This document shows, one piece after another, positions 29,798 to 37,631 of a stretch of DNA of 64,000 bases (positions are counted from its first letter, which is position 1; the number at the start of each line of letters is the position of its first letter). The DNA is from Kaistella sp. SH40-3. GTDB lineage: Bacteria > Bacteroidota > Bacteroidia > Flavobacteriales > Weeksellaceae. The translations under genes were made by a program, and so were the position numbers. The notes below the pieces were generated by a model. That model was not told the origin of the DNA. It searched no databases and saw only the letters and a list, made by a program, of their open reading frames with translations. The DNA lies in NCBI RefSeq assembly GCF_030686865.1, contig NZ_JAQYUS010000001.1, forward strand, positions 124,001-188,000. The letters run 5' to 3'.

Positions 29798-29868
29798 GAG
29801 ATTTTTTTAATGTAAGATTACAAATATATGTTTTTTTGTGAAAAAGCCGTTAGATTTCTATTTCAGAT

Positions 29869-29914
29869 AAGCGATTGGCTCATTCTTATTTTATATTTTG
29901 AACTGAATCTTGGA
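29869..29914. repeat. Intergenic repeat family, copy A
   Basis: Segment beginning AAGCGATTGGCTCATTC then TTATTTTATAT and GAATCTTG. It shares order and spacing with copies at 32812 and 32864 on the other side of the beta-barrel gene. Confidence 0.6.
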
Positions 29915-29923
29915 TAGAATCCA

Positions 29924-29952
29924 CAAAAAAACCTCCGATAAATCAGAGGTTT
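29924..29952 (-). terminator. Terminator after the beta-barrel gene
   Basis: Stem AAACCTC (29929-29935) / GAGGTTT (29946-29952), extended inside, then seven T on the minus strand. Confidence 0.85.
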
Positions 29953-29973
29953 AAGATTTCGATCTAAAGAATA

Positions 29974-32676
29974 TTAACTTTTCTTGCCGCCGAAACTGTT
30001 TAAATTCACCACCAATGAAAGCATGAAATATCTTTTCAGAATAAGTTCTTCGCGATCTTCTATATAATTATCTCCAATTGTTCTCGTTGCATTTTGTCTT
30101 TGGTTCAGTAAATCATTAACGCTTAATTTCAGCATCATCTGATTTTTGTAAAACTGATAATTCACACTTGAATTCCAGAAATAAGAATTTCGGTTAAAAT
30201 CAGAACCGATATTGGTGTTTTTGGTCAAGTTGAAATCATTGCTGAAAAACAAAGTTTTATTGAAAAAATAATTGGTAAGTCGCAACGATAAATTCTGACG
30301 CGCCGTATTTGTTTTGTCGATTCTATAGTTGGTGTAATGGGATGACGAGTAATTAATTCCATAAGACGCACGTAAATTCATAACATCTTTCAGATTTAAA
30401 TTGACGTTAAATCTTGGAGAAAGTGTAAAAATATTGTTGGTGAATTCTGTGGCATCGATGAACCCTTTTCTGAAACTGTAATTGGTCGAGAATGACGGAC
30501 TCAGGTCTAATTTATTTCCATTCCACTTGTACGTTTTGGTTAAAGAGGTTGAGAAATTTGCTCTTTTATTTCCACTGATGTTTTCATAAGTGCTGAACTG
30601 TCTCCCAGAATCATCATAAAAAGAATAATTTACAATGTCGTTATCCGTATAATTAAAACCTAATCTGGCGTAAAAATTAATTCCTTTTGGAATATTCATC
30701 GTTGAAAAATTCAGGTTTGTCGTATTTTGCCACGTACTTTTTAAATCAGGATTTCCCTGAACGGTTAATAAAGGATCCGATGTATCGATATAAGGATTTA
30801 AATAAGTGACTTGTGGAATATTAAATTTAGCTGAATTAGTAATTCGTAAACTGGTAGTTTTATTGAATTTATAATTTAACATTAAATCATATTCCGGCAA
30901 CATAAAGTTTTTTTGAAAATTGTAATCTTCTAAATTATAAATCGAATTGATATCTAATCGTGTTGTATTCAAATTAGTTCCGGCTCTAAAATTATATTTG
31001 CTTTTATTTAAATTATAGGAAATACCCGTATTTAATAAACTGTTATTTTGGTTCAAAGTATTTGACAATAATTCATTAAAATCTGAATAAGCACCTGTTC
31101 CCGAGTCAAAATCATTAACAACCAAATCTCGATCTAATTTTTGAAGATCATAATTCACTTCCACAGAAACCGTCGCAGAATCCGAAATAGGTTCGTAATA
31201 TTTAAAGTTCGCACTGAATAAATTGGTTGAATTTTTATTTTTAGAAAGTTGATTCCGGTAATCATTCTGATCAGGAGATTGATAAAACAAAGTTTCCTGA
31301 AGGTTATAATTCGTGTTTTTATTTTCCGAAAAAGTATTACTAACTGAAGCAGATAAGGAACGGTTCGGTTTTTCGAATTTTCTAACAATACCAATCTTTG
31401 GTTTAAAAACGTTCGCAACGGTATTTCCGCTTGAGGAACTTTGGTTGCTATTCAAAAGAACATCATCTCGAAGCGTAGAAACAATGCTTTCACTAGTATT
31501 GTCGGTAGCGTTATTAGAAAAGTCGCTAGAAAAAATAATGTTTGTCAGTTTATTAATTTTGAGGGTAGCGTTGGTATTAAAATCAAATGTTTTTTTATCG
31601 CTGTTACCACTTCGTTCTGCATTATTATCCAGTTTATATTCAGGCAAATAGGTGGTCCTGGAGGTTTTCGAATACGTATCGAGATTGCTGTCTTTATATT
31701 CTAAACTAAATTTATCAAGGTCAAAATTATCACCAATTTTATCTGCGTAATTCACGCCAATCATCGAAGTTCGTAAAATCCCAGTACTTGCGGTTCGTCC
31801 ATTGGCAGAATTATTCCTGTTATTCTTTTCGAAGAAACCATCTACTGAGAAATTAGAAACATTAATATTATTTATACCTCCAATCAAAGCAATATTTCTT
31901 TGTTGTTGGAATTTTGCAAATAATCCTTTTACATCATAGCGGTTATTGGTGCCGTAACCTAAATTGAAATTCTTAATATTTCCTTTATTATTTTTCTCAT
32001 CAATGTTGAAGTTGATGGTTAGACTGTCGGAAATAGGAGTTCTACCCGTTAATTCTTCTTCTTTAGTTTTTGAGGTCGTGATCTGAATCTTTTTAATTAA
32101 ATCAGCCGGAATCGTTTCCATCGCAATTTTTCCGTCTTTATTGAAAAGAGGTTTTCCATTAATTAAAATTTTATTAATCGGTTTTCCGTTGACGGTCATT
32201 TTTCCATCTTCATCAGTTTCTACGCCCGGAATTTGCTCCAGAAGTTTATCAATTTTGTCATTTGGATCAACCTTTAAATAAGAGGCATTATATTCAACCG
32301 TATCTTTTTTGATTTTAATGGGAGAAACTGTAATTTGTACTTCTTCGATATCGCTTACGAGATCTCGTTCTAATCTTACCATACCGAGTTCAATATTTTT
32401 ATCGATGGTTTCATATTTCCTTGAAAACACCCGGGATTTATCGTTTGAAATCTGTAGAAAAGTCGGTTCATTTTGTTGTGGGACTTTAAAACTGAAACTT
32501 CCGGTCGTACTGGTTCCCGTAAAGTTGACCACCGAGGAATCTTTCTGTTTCAGTAAAGTAACGGTAGCATCTTCTATTGGATTATTTTCAGGATCCTGGA
32601 CTTTACCGCTAATGGTGTACGTTTGAGCACCTAAGTTAATAGCGAGAAAAACTAATAAAAAATAGAACTTTTTCAT
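29974..32676 (-). CDS. TonB-receptor-like outer-membrane beta-barrel protein with carboxypeptidase-regulatory-like domain
   Basis: About 900 residues from the ATG at 32674-32676 (a TTG two codons upstream is less likely). Signal peptide ends near LGAQ. Residues 20-100 form a carboxypeptidase-regulatory-like beta sandwich (TISGKVQDPENNPIEDATVTL). Residues 120-220 are plug-like (LLEQIPGVETDEDGKMTVNG, PINKILINGKPLF). The remainder is a barrel of alternating strands ending LVVNLNSFGGKKS. It fits the outer-membrane beta-barrel group related to TonB-dependent receptors; no SusD partner is adjacent, and no substrate can be proposed. It has a C-terminal KKS rather than the usual terminal aromatic residue. 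Confidence 0.87.
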   Translation of the reverse strand: MKKFYFLLVFLAINLGAQTYTISGKVQDPENNPIEDATVTLLKQKDSSVVNFTGTSTTGSFSFKVPQQNEPTFLQISNDKSRVFSRKYETIDKNIELGMVRLERDLVSDIEEVQITVSPIKIKKDTVEYNASYLKVDPNDKIDKLLEQIPGVETDEDGKMTVNGKPINKILINGKPLFNKDGKIAMETIPADLIKKIQITTSKTKEEELTGRTPISDSLTINFNIDEKNNKGNIKNFNLGYGTNNRYDVKGLFAKFQQQRNIALIGGINNINVSNFSVDGFFEKNNRNNSANGRTASTGILRTSMIGVNYADKIGDNFDLDKFSLEYKDSNLDTYSKTSRTTYLPEYKLDNNAERSGNSDKKTFDFNTNATLKINKLTNIIFSSDFSNNATDNTSESIVSTLRDDVLLNSNQSSSSGNTVANVFKPKIGIVRKFEKPNRSLSASVSNTFSENKNTNYNLQETLFYQSPDQNDYRNQLSKNKNSTNLFSANFKYYEPISDSATVSVEVNYDLQKLDRDLVVNDFDSGTGAYSDFNELLSNTLNQNNSLLNTGISYNLNKSKYNFRAGTNLNTTRLDINSIYNLEDYNFQKNFMLPEYDLMLNYKFNKTTSLRITNSAKFNIPQVTYLNPYIDTSDPLLTVQGNPDLKSTWQNTTNLNFSTMNIPKGINFYARLGFNYTDNDIVNYSFYDDSGRQFSTYENISGNKRANFSTSLTKTYKWNGNKLDLSPSFSTNYSFRKGFIDATEFTNNIFTLSPRFNVNLNLKDVMNLRASYGINYSSSHYTNYRIDKTNTARQNLSLRLTNYFFNKTLFFSNDFNLTKNTNIGSDFNRNSYFWNSSVNYQFYKNQMMLKLSVNDLLNQRQNATRTIGDNYIEDREELILKRYFMLSLVVNLNSFGGKKS

Positions 32677-32811
32677 AAACAATATTTAAAATAGATTTCA
32701 AAAAAAACAAAATAACTTGAAGACGTTTAACAAAAGATATTCCTAAGTGACATCTCTGAGAAAAGATTATTCTTTTTAATTTGATTTTAATTAAATAATC
32801 GAACGATGTGC

Positions 32812-32854
32812 AAGCGTTTGACCCACTCTTATTTTATATAATTAAATCTTGCGA
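32812..32854. repeat. Intergenic repeat family, copy B
   Basis: AAGCGTTTGACCCACTC, TTATTTTATAT, AATCTTG; same orientation as copy A about 2.9 kb away and copy C immediately after it. Confidence 0.6.
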
Positions 32855-32863
32855 TCTCTGCAC

Positions 32864-32905
32864 AAGTAATTGACTCACTCCATTTATATTTTTAATTGAA
32901 TCGTG
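32864..32905. repeat. Intergenic repeat family, copy C
   Basis: AAGTAATTGACTCACTC, then a T/A-rich core and GAATCGTG. More diverged than A and B but with the same layout and orientation. Confidence 0.55.
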
Positions 32906-33008
32906 TAAACCCATTCCTCGTTTTGAATTGAAAATTCTTTTTTAGTAGGGAAAGCATGGGCAAAAAGAGTATAGAGCAATGCTCGATCCACCGCGGCATA
33001 CAGCCCAT

Positions 33009-33036
33009 AAAAAAACCTCTGAACAATCAGAGGTTT
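33009..33036 (-). terminator. Terminator of the BON-domain gene pair
   Basis: Perfect 10-bp stem AAACCTCTGA (33013-33022) / TCAGAGGTTT (33027-33036), 4-nt loop, then seven T on the minus strand. Confidence 0.9.
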
Positions 33037-33057
33037 GGTATTTTAATAGCGTTAAAA

Positions 33058-33477
33058 CTATGCTTCTAAATATCTTGCGTAAGCATAACCTTCAACACCG
33101 TCAGAATTTTTAACTTTCCACCACTCATCAGAACTTTGTTCAACCAAAGTTACCGATGCGCCTTTTGCTGCTTTACCAACAACAGCAGCTTCTGTAGAAG
33201 GTTCTTGTCTAAGGTTAAGGTTTGAAGATTCTGTAGCCACCTTTAGAGATGCTCCAGCAGCCAATCCTGCAACCTGAACATCTACATTAATATCAGAAGC
33301 CGAGTAGGTAGAATCGATTGCTCCAAGTGCATTCCAAACTGCATCTTTCGCTGCAGATGAAGTGGTACTTCCTGAAACATATAGAATTCCGTCTTGTTCT
33401 GAAACCTGAAGATTTGAAACTCCGGCAGACTGTGCTGCAGAAATTACGCTTGCGTACTTATCTTGTAATGTGCTCAT
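33058..33477 (-). CDS. BON-like plus bacterial SH3 domain protein
   Basis: A 139-residue protein without a signal peptide. Residues 1-70 resemble a BON/LysM-associated domain (GVSNLQVSEQDGILYVSGST, then AVWNALGAIDSTYSASDINVDV). Residues 75-139 form an SH3b domain (NLNLRQEPSTEAAVVGKAAKGASVTLVEQ, WWKVKNSDGVEGYAYARYLEA). SH3b domains often bind peptidoglycan, while BON domains bind phospholipid. Lack of an export signal makes a cytoplasmic location possible. It begins 5 bp after the upstream BON lipoprotein gene, so the two form an operon. Confidence 0.8.
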   Translation of the reverse strand: MSTLQDKYASVISAAQSAGVSNLQVSEQDGILYVSGSTTSSAAKDAVWNALGAIDSTYSASDINVDVQVAGLAAGASLKVATESSNLNLRQEPSTEAAVVGKAAKGASVTLVEQSSDEWWKVKNSDGVEGYAYARYLEA

Positions 33478-33482
33478 TTTGA

Positions 33483-33959
33483 TTATTTTACAGTATAATT
33501 ATAATTAACTTTTCCTGCTTTTAAAGCATCTACAGACATTTTAATTTTTCTTGCTTGCTCAGGAGAAACGTTCCCGGTTAAAGTTAATTCACCGTTTACA
33601 ACTTCGACTTTCACAGAAGGGAAATCTTTAACAGCATCTGCAACACTTTGCTGAACTGCAGGATCTACCGCTGAAACTGTTTCTACAACTGGCGCTTCAA
33701 CAGTTGACATATCATGAACGTCTTTGATTCCTGGAATTGCTTTCAAAGAAGCGATCATTTGATCTTTGGAAGCTTGATCAGCGAATGTTCCGCTTAAATG
33801 AGCTTGACCGTCTTTTACTTCTACGGAAGCATTAGGATTAGAAGTTACTATTGTTGTAGCTTGTGTTTGCAAATCCGCATCGGAAACTTTCTTTTTACAA
33901 GAGATTGATCCGAAAGATACGGCAAGTGCTAATGCAGCCATTGCGATTGTTTTTTTCAT
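33483..33959 (-). CDS. BON-domain lipoprotein
   Basis: A 158-residue protein with a lipoprotein signal (GSISC, Cys at about 21, followed by KKK). Two BON-type repeats follow: TTIVTSNPNASVEVKDGQAHLSG with the ADQASKDQMIASLKAIPGI helix, then VADAVKDFPSVKVEVVNGEL with SPEQARKIKMSV. BON domains occur in OsmY-like envelope stress proteins and are thought to contact membranes. It is co-transcribed with the SH3 protein downstream. The gene pair resembles an envelope-maintenance unit, but the function is not established. Confidence 0.85.
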   Translation of the reverse strand: MKKTIAMAALALAVSFGSISCKKKVSDADLQTQATTIVTSNPNASVEVKDGQAHLSGTFADQASKDQMIASLKAIPGIKDVHDMSTVEAPVVETVSAVDPAVQQSVADAVKDFPSVKVEVVNGELTLTGNVSPEQARKIKMSVDALKAGKVNYNYTVK

Positions 33960-34125
33960 AATTAAATTGGTTTATTGTTAAAAATTATTTCAAAAATAAT
34001 AATAAAATGTTTGCCAAATTATTTAAAAATGATAAATTTTTCATAAAACTTTTGCAAATCATTGATAATAAAGTCGATAAATTCGATTTATTGCTAATTC
34101 AAATATAGTGATTTTTCAATAATCT

Positions 34126-34743
34126 TTAGGATACTTTTTTTACGATAGTCCTAAAAGTCAAATTAATTCTGGGCATAAGTATTTTCGTGGTAGGCGGTAA
34201 ACGATGGAGCCAAAAAGACTGCGTTTGGTCTTTCATTACCAGTAAACTTCCGTTTTCTAAAAGGAGTTCTACTTTATCTTTGGTGGTTTTATGTTTAAAA
34301 GAAAATTTTCTTTCTGCACCGAAACTTAAAGATGCAATTGCTCCATTTTTCTTCAAATCCTTTTCTCCATCACTGTGATAAGCCATTCCTTCTGAACCGT
34401 TATGGTAAAGATTGAGCAGACAAGAATTAAATTTTTCTCCTGTTTTTTCTTCGACCTTTTTTTTCAATTCTAATAATTTGTTCGTCCACGGAAGGGCTTT
34501 TTTGGTCGTTTTGGAATAGGTGTACTCAAATTCTTCTTCCCCATACCATGCAACCTTTCTTTTGGTTAAAATCTTCTTGCCAAAAATGATGGCTTCATCA
34601 TTTTTCCATTCAATAGTTTCTAAAAGTATTTTGTAAAAATGAGTCGCCTCTTCCAAACTGAAAATTTTACCATAGTAATTAACGGTTCCATCTTTTGGAA
34701 GCAAATTAAATTCTGGATCCGATAAGTTTTCAAATAATTCCAT
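34126..34743 (-). CDS. AlkB-like 2-oxoglutarate/Fe(II) dioxygenase
   Basis: About 205 residues from the ATG at 34741-34743 (MELFENLSD). An in-frame ATG 21 bp upstream gives a 212-residue form, and residue numbers here follow that form. The iron triad is H130-x-D132 (AYHSDGE) and H187 (FWLHRLP). 2-oxoglutarate is held by R199 and R205 (PRINLTFRT), and LNLYHNG supplies the Asn/Tyr substrate pocket. The family repairs alkylated bases by oxidative demethylation; the N-terminus and length are closest to the ALKBH2/AlkB2 group. It diverges from the CocE-type gene with start codons about 60 bp apart. Confidence 0.9.
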   Translation of the reverse strand: MELFENLSDPEFNLLPKDGTVNYYGKIFSLEEATHFYKILLETIEWKNDEAIIFGKKILTKRKVAWYGEEEFEYTYSKTTKKALPWTNKLLELKKKVEEKTGEKFNSCLLNLYHNGSEGMAYHSDGEKDLKKNGAIASLSFGAERKFSFKHKTTKDKVELLLENGSLLVMKDQTQSFWLHRLPPTTKILMPRINLTFRTIVKKVS

Positions 34744-34805
34744 CGTTGGGTTTTTCTGTTTCAAATTTCTATAAATTATTTCATAAATTCGTTCAAAATA
34801 ATTCT

Positions 34806-36662
34806 ATGAAAAAATACTTTCACATTTTCTTTATGTTCTGCTTTATTTTTGGACTGGCGCAAAATAGACCAGACAATACTTTTGTTAAAGAACATTACAC
34901 CAAAAAAGAAGTTTATATCCCCATGAGAGATGGAGTAAAATTATTCACTTCTATCTATACTCCGAAAGATATTTCCAAATCGAATAAATATCCATTTTTA
35001 ATGCAAAGGACCTGTTATAGTGTGGCTCCTTATGGTGAAAATGAATATAAAGCATCTTTAGGTCCAAATCAGTATTTGATGAAAGACCAATATATCTTTG
35101 TTTATCAGGATGTTCGTGGCAGGTATATGAGCGAAGGAACCTTTACCAATATGACGCCGCAAGTTGCACATAAGACAAAAAAAGATGTTGATGAAAGTAC
35201 AGATACTTACGACACTATTGACTGGCTATTGAAAAACACACCGAACAATAACGGGAAAGTTGGTCAGTACGGAACATCTTATCCTGGATTTTATACGGCT
35301 GCGGGAGCACTTTCAGAGCATCCTGCTTTGGTCGCATCGTCTCCACAAGCGCCGATTTCTGATTTTTGGAATGATGATTTTCTACATAATGGAAAATTCA
35401 TGCTCGGTTATTTCCGCACCTTTCCTGTGTTTGGAATTCAGAAAACAAAGCCAGAAGATAAAGCGTGGTACATGGATACTTTTGTAAAACAAACCTCTGA
35501 AGATGGATTAAAGTTTTACAGAGACATGGGAACTTTGAAAGATGGTTACGACAAGTATTATAAAGATAATTTCTTTATGACTGAAATTATGAATCATCCA
35601 AACTATGATGAATATTGGCAAAAAAGAAGTTTGCTTCCTCATTTAAAAAACATTAACCATGCGGTAATGACCGTTGGTGGTTGGTTTGATGCTGAAGATT
35701 TATCAGGTCCATTAAATATTTATAAAACAATTGAGAAGACCAGTCCGAAAGCAAAGAATACGATTGTGATGGGACCATTTTCTCACGGTGCCTGGTCAAG
35801 AGAACCGGGAAAACAATTCCATAATGAAATCTATTTCGGAGATAGTATTTCAACCTACTACCAAACCAAACTAGAAACACCATTTTTCAAACATTATTTA
35901 AAAGGAAATTCTAAAGTTGATGCAGGTTTACCCGAAGCTACCATGTTTGACACCGGAAAAATGAAATGGAAAGAATTCACCACTTATCCCCCAAAGAACA
36001 CTCAAAAAGTGAATTTCTATCTTGCTGATGGAACATTAAAAAACACGACTTCTTCAACTTTTTCGGAATATTATAGTGATCCAAACAATCCAGTTTTGAG
36101 TTCCGATAATTTAAAAGAGTTTAATGGTTTCACCCCTAGAAATTACATGAGTGAGGATCAAAGATTTGCTGAGGGAAGACCAGATGTACTAACTTTCACT
36201 ACCGATATCTTAACGGAAGATCTTACTTTAACTGGGGAAATTTTAGCAAAATTAAAAGTGACTTCAACTTCAAATGATGCAGATTTTGCGGTAAAATTAA
36301 TTGATGTCTATCCGCAAGATTTTGTTCCAAAAGAAAAAAAGGATGGTGTTGTTTATGGAAATTACCATCAAATGGTTCGAAGCGAAATTATGCCAGCAAG
36401 ATTTAGAAACTCCCGAGAGAAAGGAGAAGCGCTGGTTCCTAATCAAAAGACTGGAGTAGAAGTGAAATTACAAGATGTACTCCACACATTCAAAAAAGGG
36501 CATAAAATTCAGATTCAGATTTCCAGTACTTGGTTTCCACTATTTGCTGTGAATCCACAGAAGTTCTTAGAAAATCCAAACTTTGCAACGAAAGAAGACT
36601 ATACGAAAGCATTTATCAAAATATTTGGCGACAGCTTTTTGGAAGTGAATGTTCTAAAATAA
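34806..36662 (+). CDS. CocE/NonD-family alpha/beta-hydrolase (X-Pro dipeptidase/acylase type)
   Basis: About 618 residues from the ATG at 34806, where a clear signal peptide begins (MKKYFHIFF...FGLAQ); an in-frame ATG at 34746 would bury that signal. The catalytic domain has the nucleophile elbow GTSYPG, Asp in GGWFDAEDLSGP and His in MGPFSHGAW. The C-terminal jelly-roll (about 440-618) contains TDILTEDLTLTGEI and IQISSTWFPLFAVNP. Relatives include cocaine esterase, glutaryl-7-ACA acylase and X-Pro dipeptidyl-peptidases. The exact substrate is open. It is probably periplasmic. Confidence 0.9.
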   Translation: MKKYFHIFFMFCFIFGLAQNRPDNTFVKEHYTKKEVYIPMRDGVKLFTSIYTPKDISKSNKYPFLMQRTCYSVAPYGENEYKASLGPNQYLMKDQYIFVYQDVRGRYMSEGTFTNMTPQVAHKTKKDVDESTDTYDTIDWLLKNTPNNNGKVGQYGTSYPGFYTAAGALSEHPALVASSPQAPISDFWNDDFLHNGKFMLGYFRTFPVFGIQKTKPEDKAWYMDTFVKQTSEDGLKFYRDMGTLKDGYDKYYKDNFFMTEIMNHPNYDEYWQKRSLLPHLKNINHAVMTVGGWFDAEDLSGPLNIYKTIEKTSPKAKNTIVMGPFSHGAWSREPGKQFHNEIYFGDSISTYYQTKLETPFFKHYLKGNSKVDAGLPEATMFDTGKMKWKEFTTYPPKNTQKVNFYLADGTLKNTTSSTFSEYYSDPNNPVLSSDNLKEFNGFTPRNYMSEDQRFAEGRPDVLTFTTDILTEDLTLTGEILAKLKVTSTSNDADFAVKLIDVYPQDFVPKEKKDGVVYGNYHQMVRSEIMPARFRNSREKGEALVPNQKTGVEVKLQDVLHTFKKGHKIQIQISSTWFPLFAVNPQKFLENPNFATKEDYTKAFIKIFGDSFLEVNVLK

Positions 36663-36685
36663 AACTAAAAAGTTCAAAAATATAA

Positions 36686-36721
36686 AAAACCAAAACTACA
36701 TTGATTAGTTTTGGTTTTTTT
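36686..36721 (+). terminator. Terminator after the CocE-type gene
   Basis: Stem CCAAAACTA (36690-36698) / TAGTTTTGG (36706-36714) followed by a T-run. Confidence 0.85.
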
Positions 36722-36760
36722 GTGAAATAAATTTTAGACTGAAATATTTTAGTTTTCAAT

Positions 36761-36788
36761 AAAAATACCCAAAGCAATTCTTTGGGTA
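36761..36788 (-). terminator. Terminator after yebC
   Basis: Stem TACCCAAAG (36766-36774) / CTTTGGGTA (36780-36788), 5-nt loop, T-run on the minus strand. Its right arm overlaps nothing in the coding region. Confidence 0.8.
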
Positions 36789-36794
36789 AACTTA

Positions 36795-37535
36795 TTATAA
36801 TGAGTTCATTAACTCATCTGTAATTTCCATATTGTGAAAGACATTTTGAACATCGTCATCATCTTCAAAACGTTCCAGCATTTTCATATTAATTTTAAAA
36901 TGCTCTTCTGAAACCTCTTTGGTACTGTTTGGAATTCTCTGAATCTCCGCACTTTTGGGTTCTATTCCTAACTCTTCAAGTTTATGAGAAAATGCTCCAA
37001 AATCTTCAAATGCGGTGGTGATAAAAACTTCTTCATCATCGTGATCAATTTCTTCTGCACCTCCGTCTATCATTTCCATTTCGAAATCATCCCAATCCAT
37101 ATTAATTAAAGAACGATCCAATGAAAAAATTCCTTTTCTGTCAAAGATAAAAGCGAGTTCACCATTCTTTCCCAGATTGCCATCAAACTTATTAAAAATC
37201 GCACGAACGTTGGCTACAGTTCGGGTTGGATTATTTGTTGTACAATCAACGAAGAATGCTACTCCGCCTTGCCCGTAACCTTCATAGGTAATCTCTTCAT
37301 AATGTTCCGCATCTGCACCACTTGCTTTCTTAATTGCACGTTCCACATTATCTTTAGGCATGTTGGCTCCTTTCGCATTTTGTATGCATCGTCTTAATGC
37401 TGGATTTGTATCGGGATCTGGTCCACCGGCTTTTACGGCGAGAGAAATATCCTTACCAATTTTAGAAAATGTTTTGGCCATCTTATCCCAACGAGCCATT
37501 TTAGAAGCTTTTCTATATTCGAATGCGCGTCCCAT
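36795..37535 (-). CDS. yebC: YebC/PmpR family protein
   Basis: A 246-residue member of the family: MGRAFEYRKASKMARWDKMAKTFSK at the N-terminus, DTNPALRRCIQNAKGANMPKDNVERAIKKA, then ITYEGYGQGGVAFFVDCTTNNPTRTVANVRA. Described first as transcriptional regulators, YebC proteins have more recently been linked to translation of proline-rich sequences. The length is normal. A TATTTTTG element (37558-37565) lies just upstream, and the gene is separated from the ompA-like gene by that gene's terminator. Confidence 0.94.
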   Translation of the reverse strand: MGRAFEYRKASKMARWDKMAKTFSKIGKDISLAVKAGGPDPDTNPALRRCIQNAKGANMPKDNVERAIKKASGADAEHYEEITYEGYGQGGVAFFVDCTTNNPTRTVANVRAIFNKFDGNLGKNGELAFIFDRKGIFSLDRSLINMDWDDFEMEMIDGGAEEIDHDDEEVFITTAFEDFGAFSHKLEELGIEPKSAEIQRIPNSTKEVSEEHFKINMKMLERFEDDDDVQNVFHNMEITDELMNSL

Positions 37536-37557
37536 ATTATTTCATTTTTAATGAGTA

Positions 37558-37565
37558 CAAAAATA
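37558..37565 (-). promoter_or_regulatory. Putative -7 element of yebC
   Basis: TATTTTTG on the minus strand about 22 bp upstream of the ATG; no TTG at the -33 distance. Confidence 0.35.
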
Positions 37566-37578
37566 CAAATTTGTTTAC

Positions 37579-37607
37579 AAAAAAACACCCCCGAAATCGA
37601 GGGTGTT
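37579..37607 (-). terminator. Terminator after the OmpA-family gene
   Basis: Stem AACACCC (37584-37590) / GGGTGTT (37601-37607) with additional inner CG pairs, then seven T on the minus strand. Confidence 0.85.
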
Positions 37608-37631
37608 CTTATATTTAGAAAAATAATTAAA

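Larger units (their letters stand above)
32683..33008. other. Intergenic region upstream of the beta-barrel gene
   Basis: About 330 bp with no ORF or RNA gene. It contains two imperfect copies of the intergenic repeat (32812-32854 and 32864-32905). A weaker resemblance around 32750-32806 may be a decayed further copy. Confidence 0.55.

Noticed and set aside
34746-34805. Upstream ATG adding 20 residues to the CocE-type hydrolase
   Set aside because: It would place the signal peptide internally and overlap the divergent AlkB start region.
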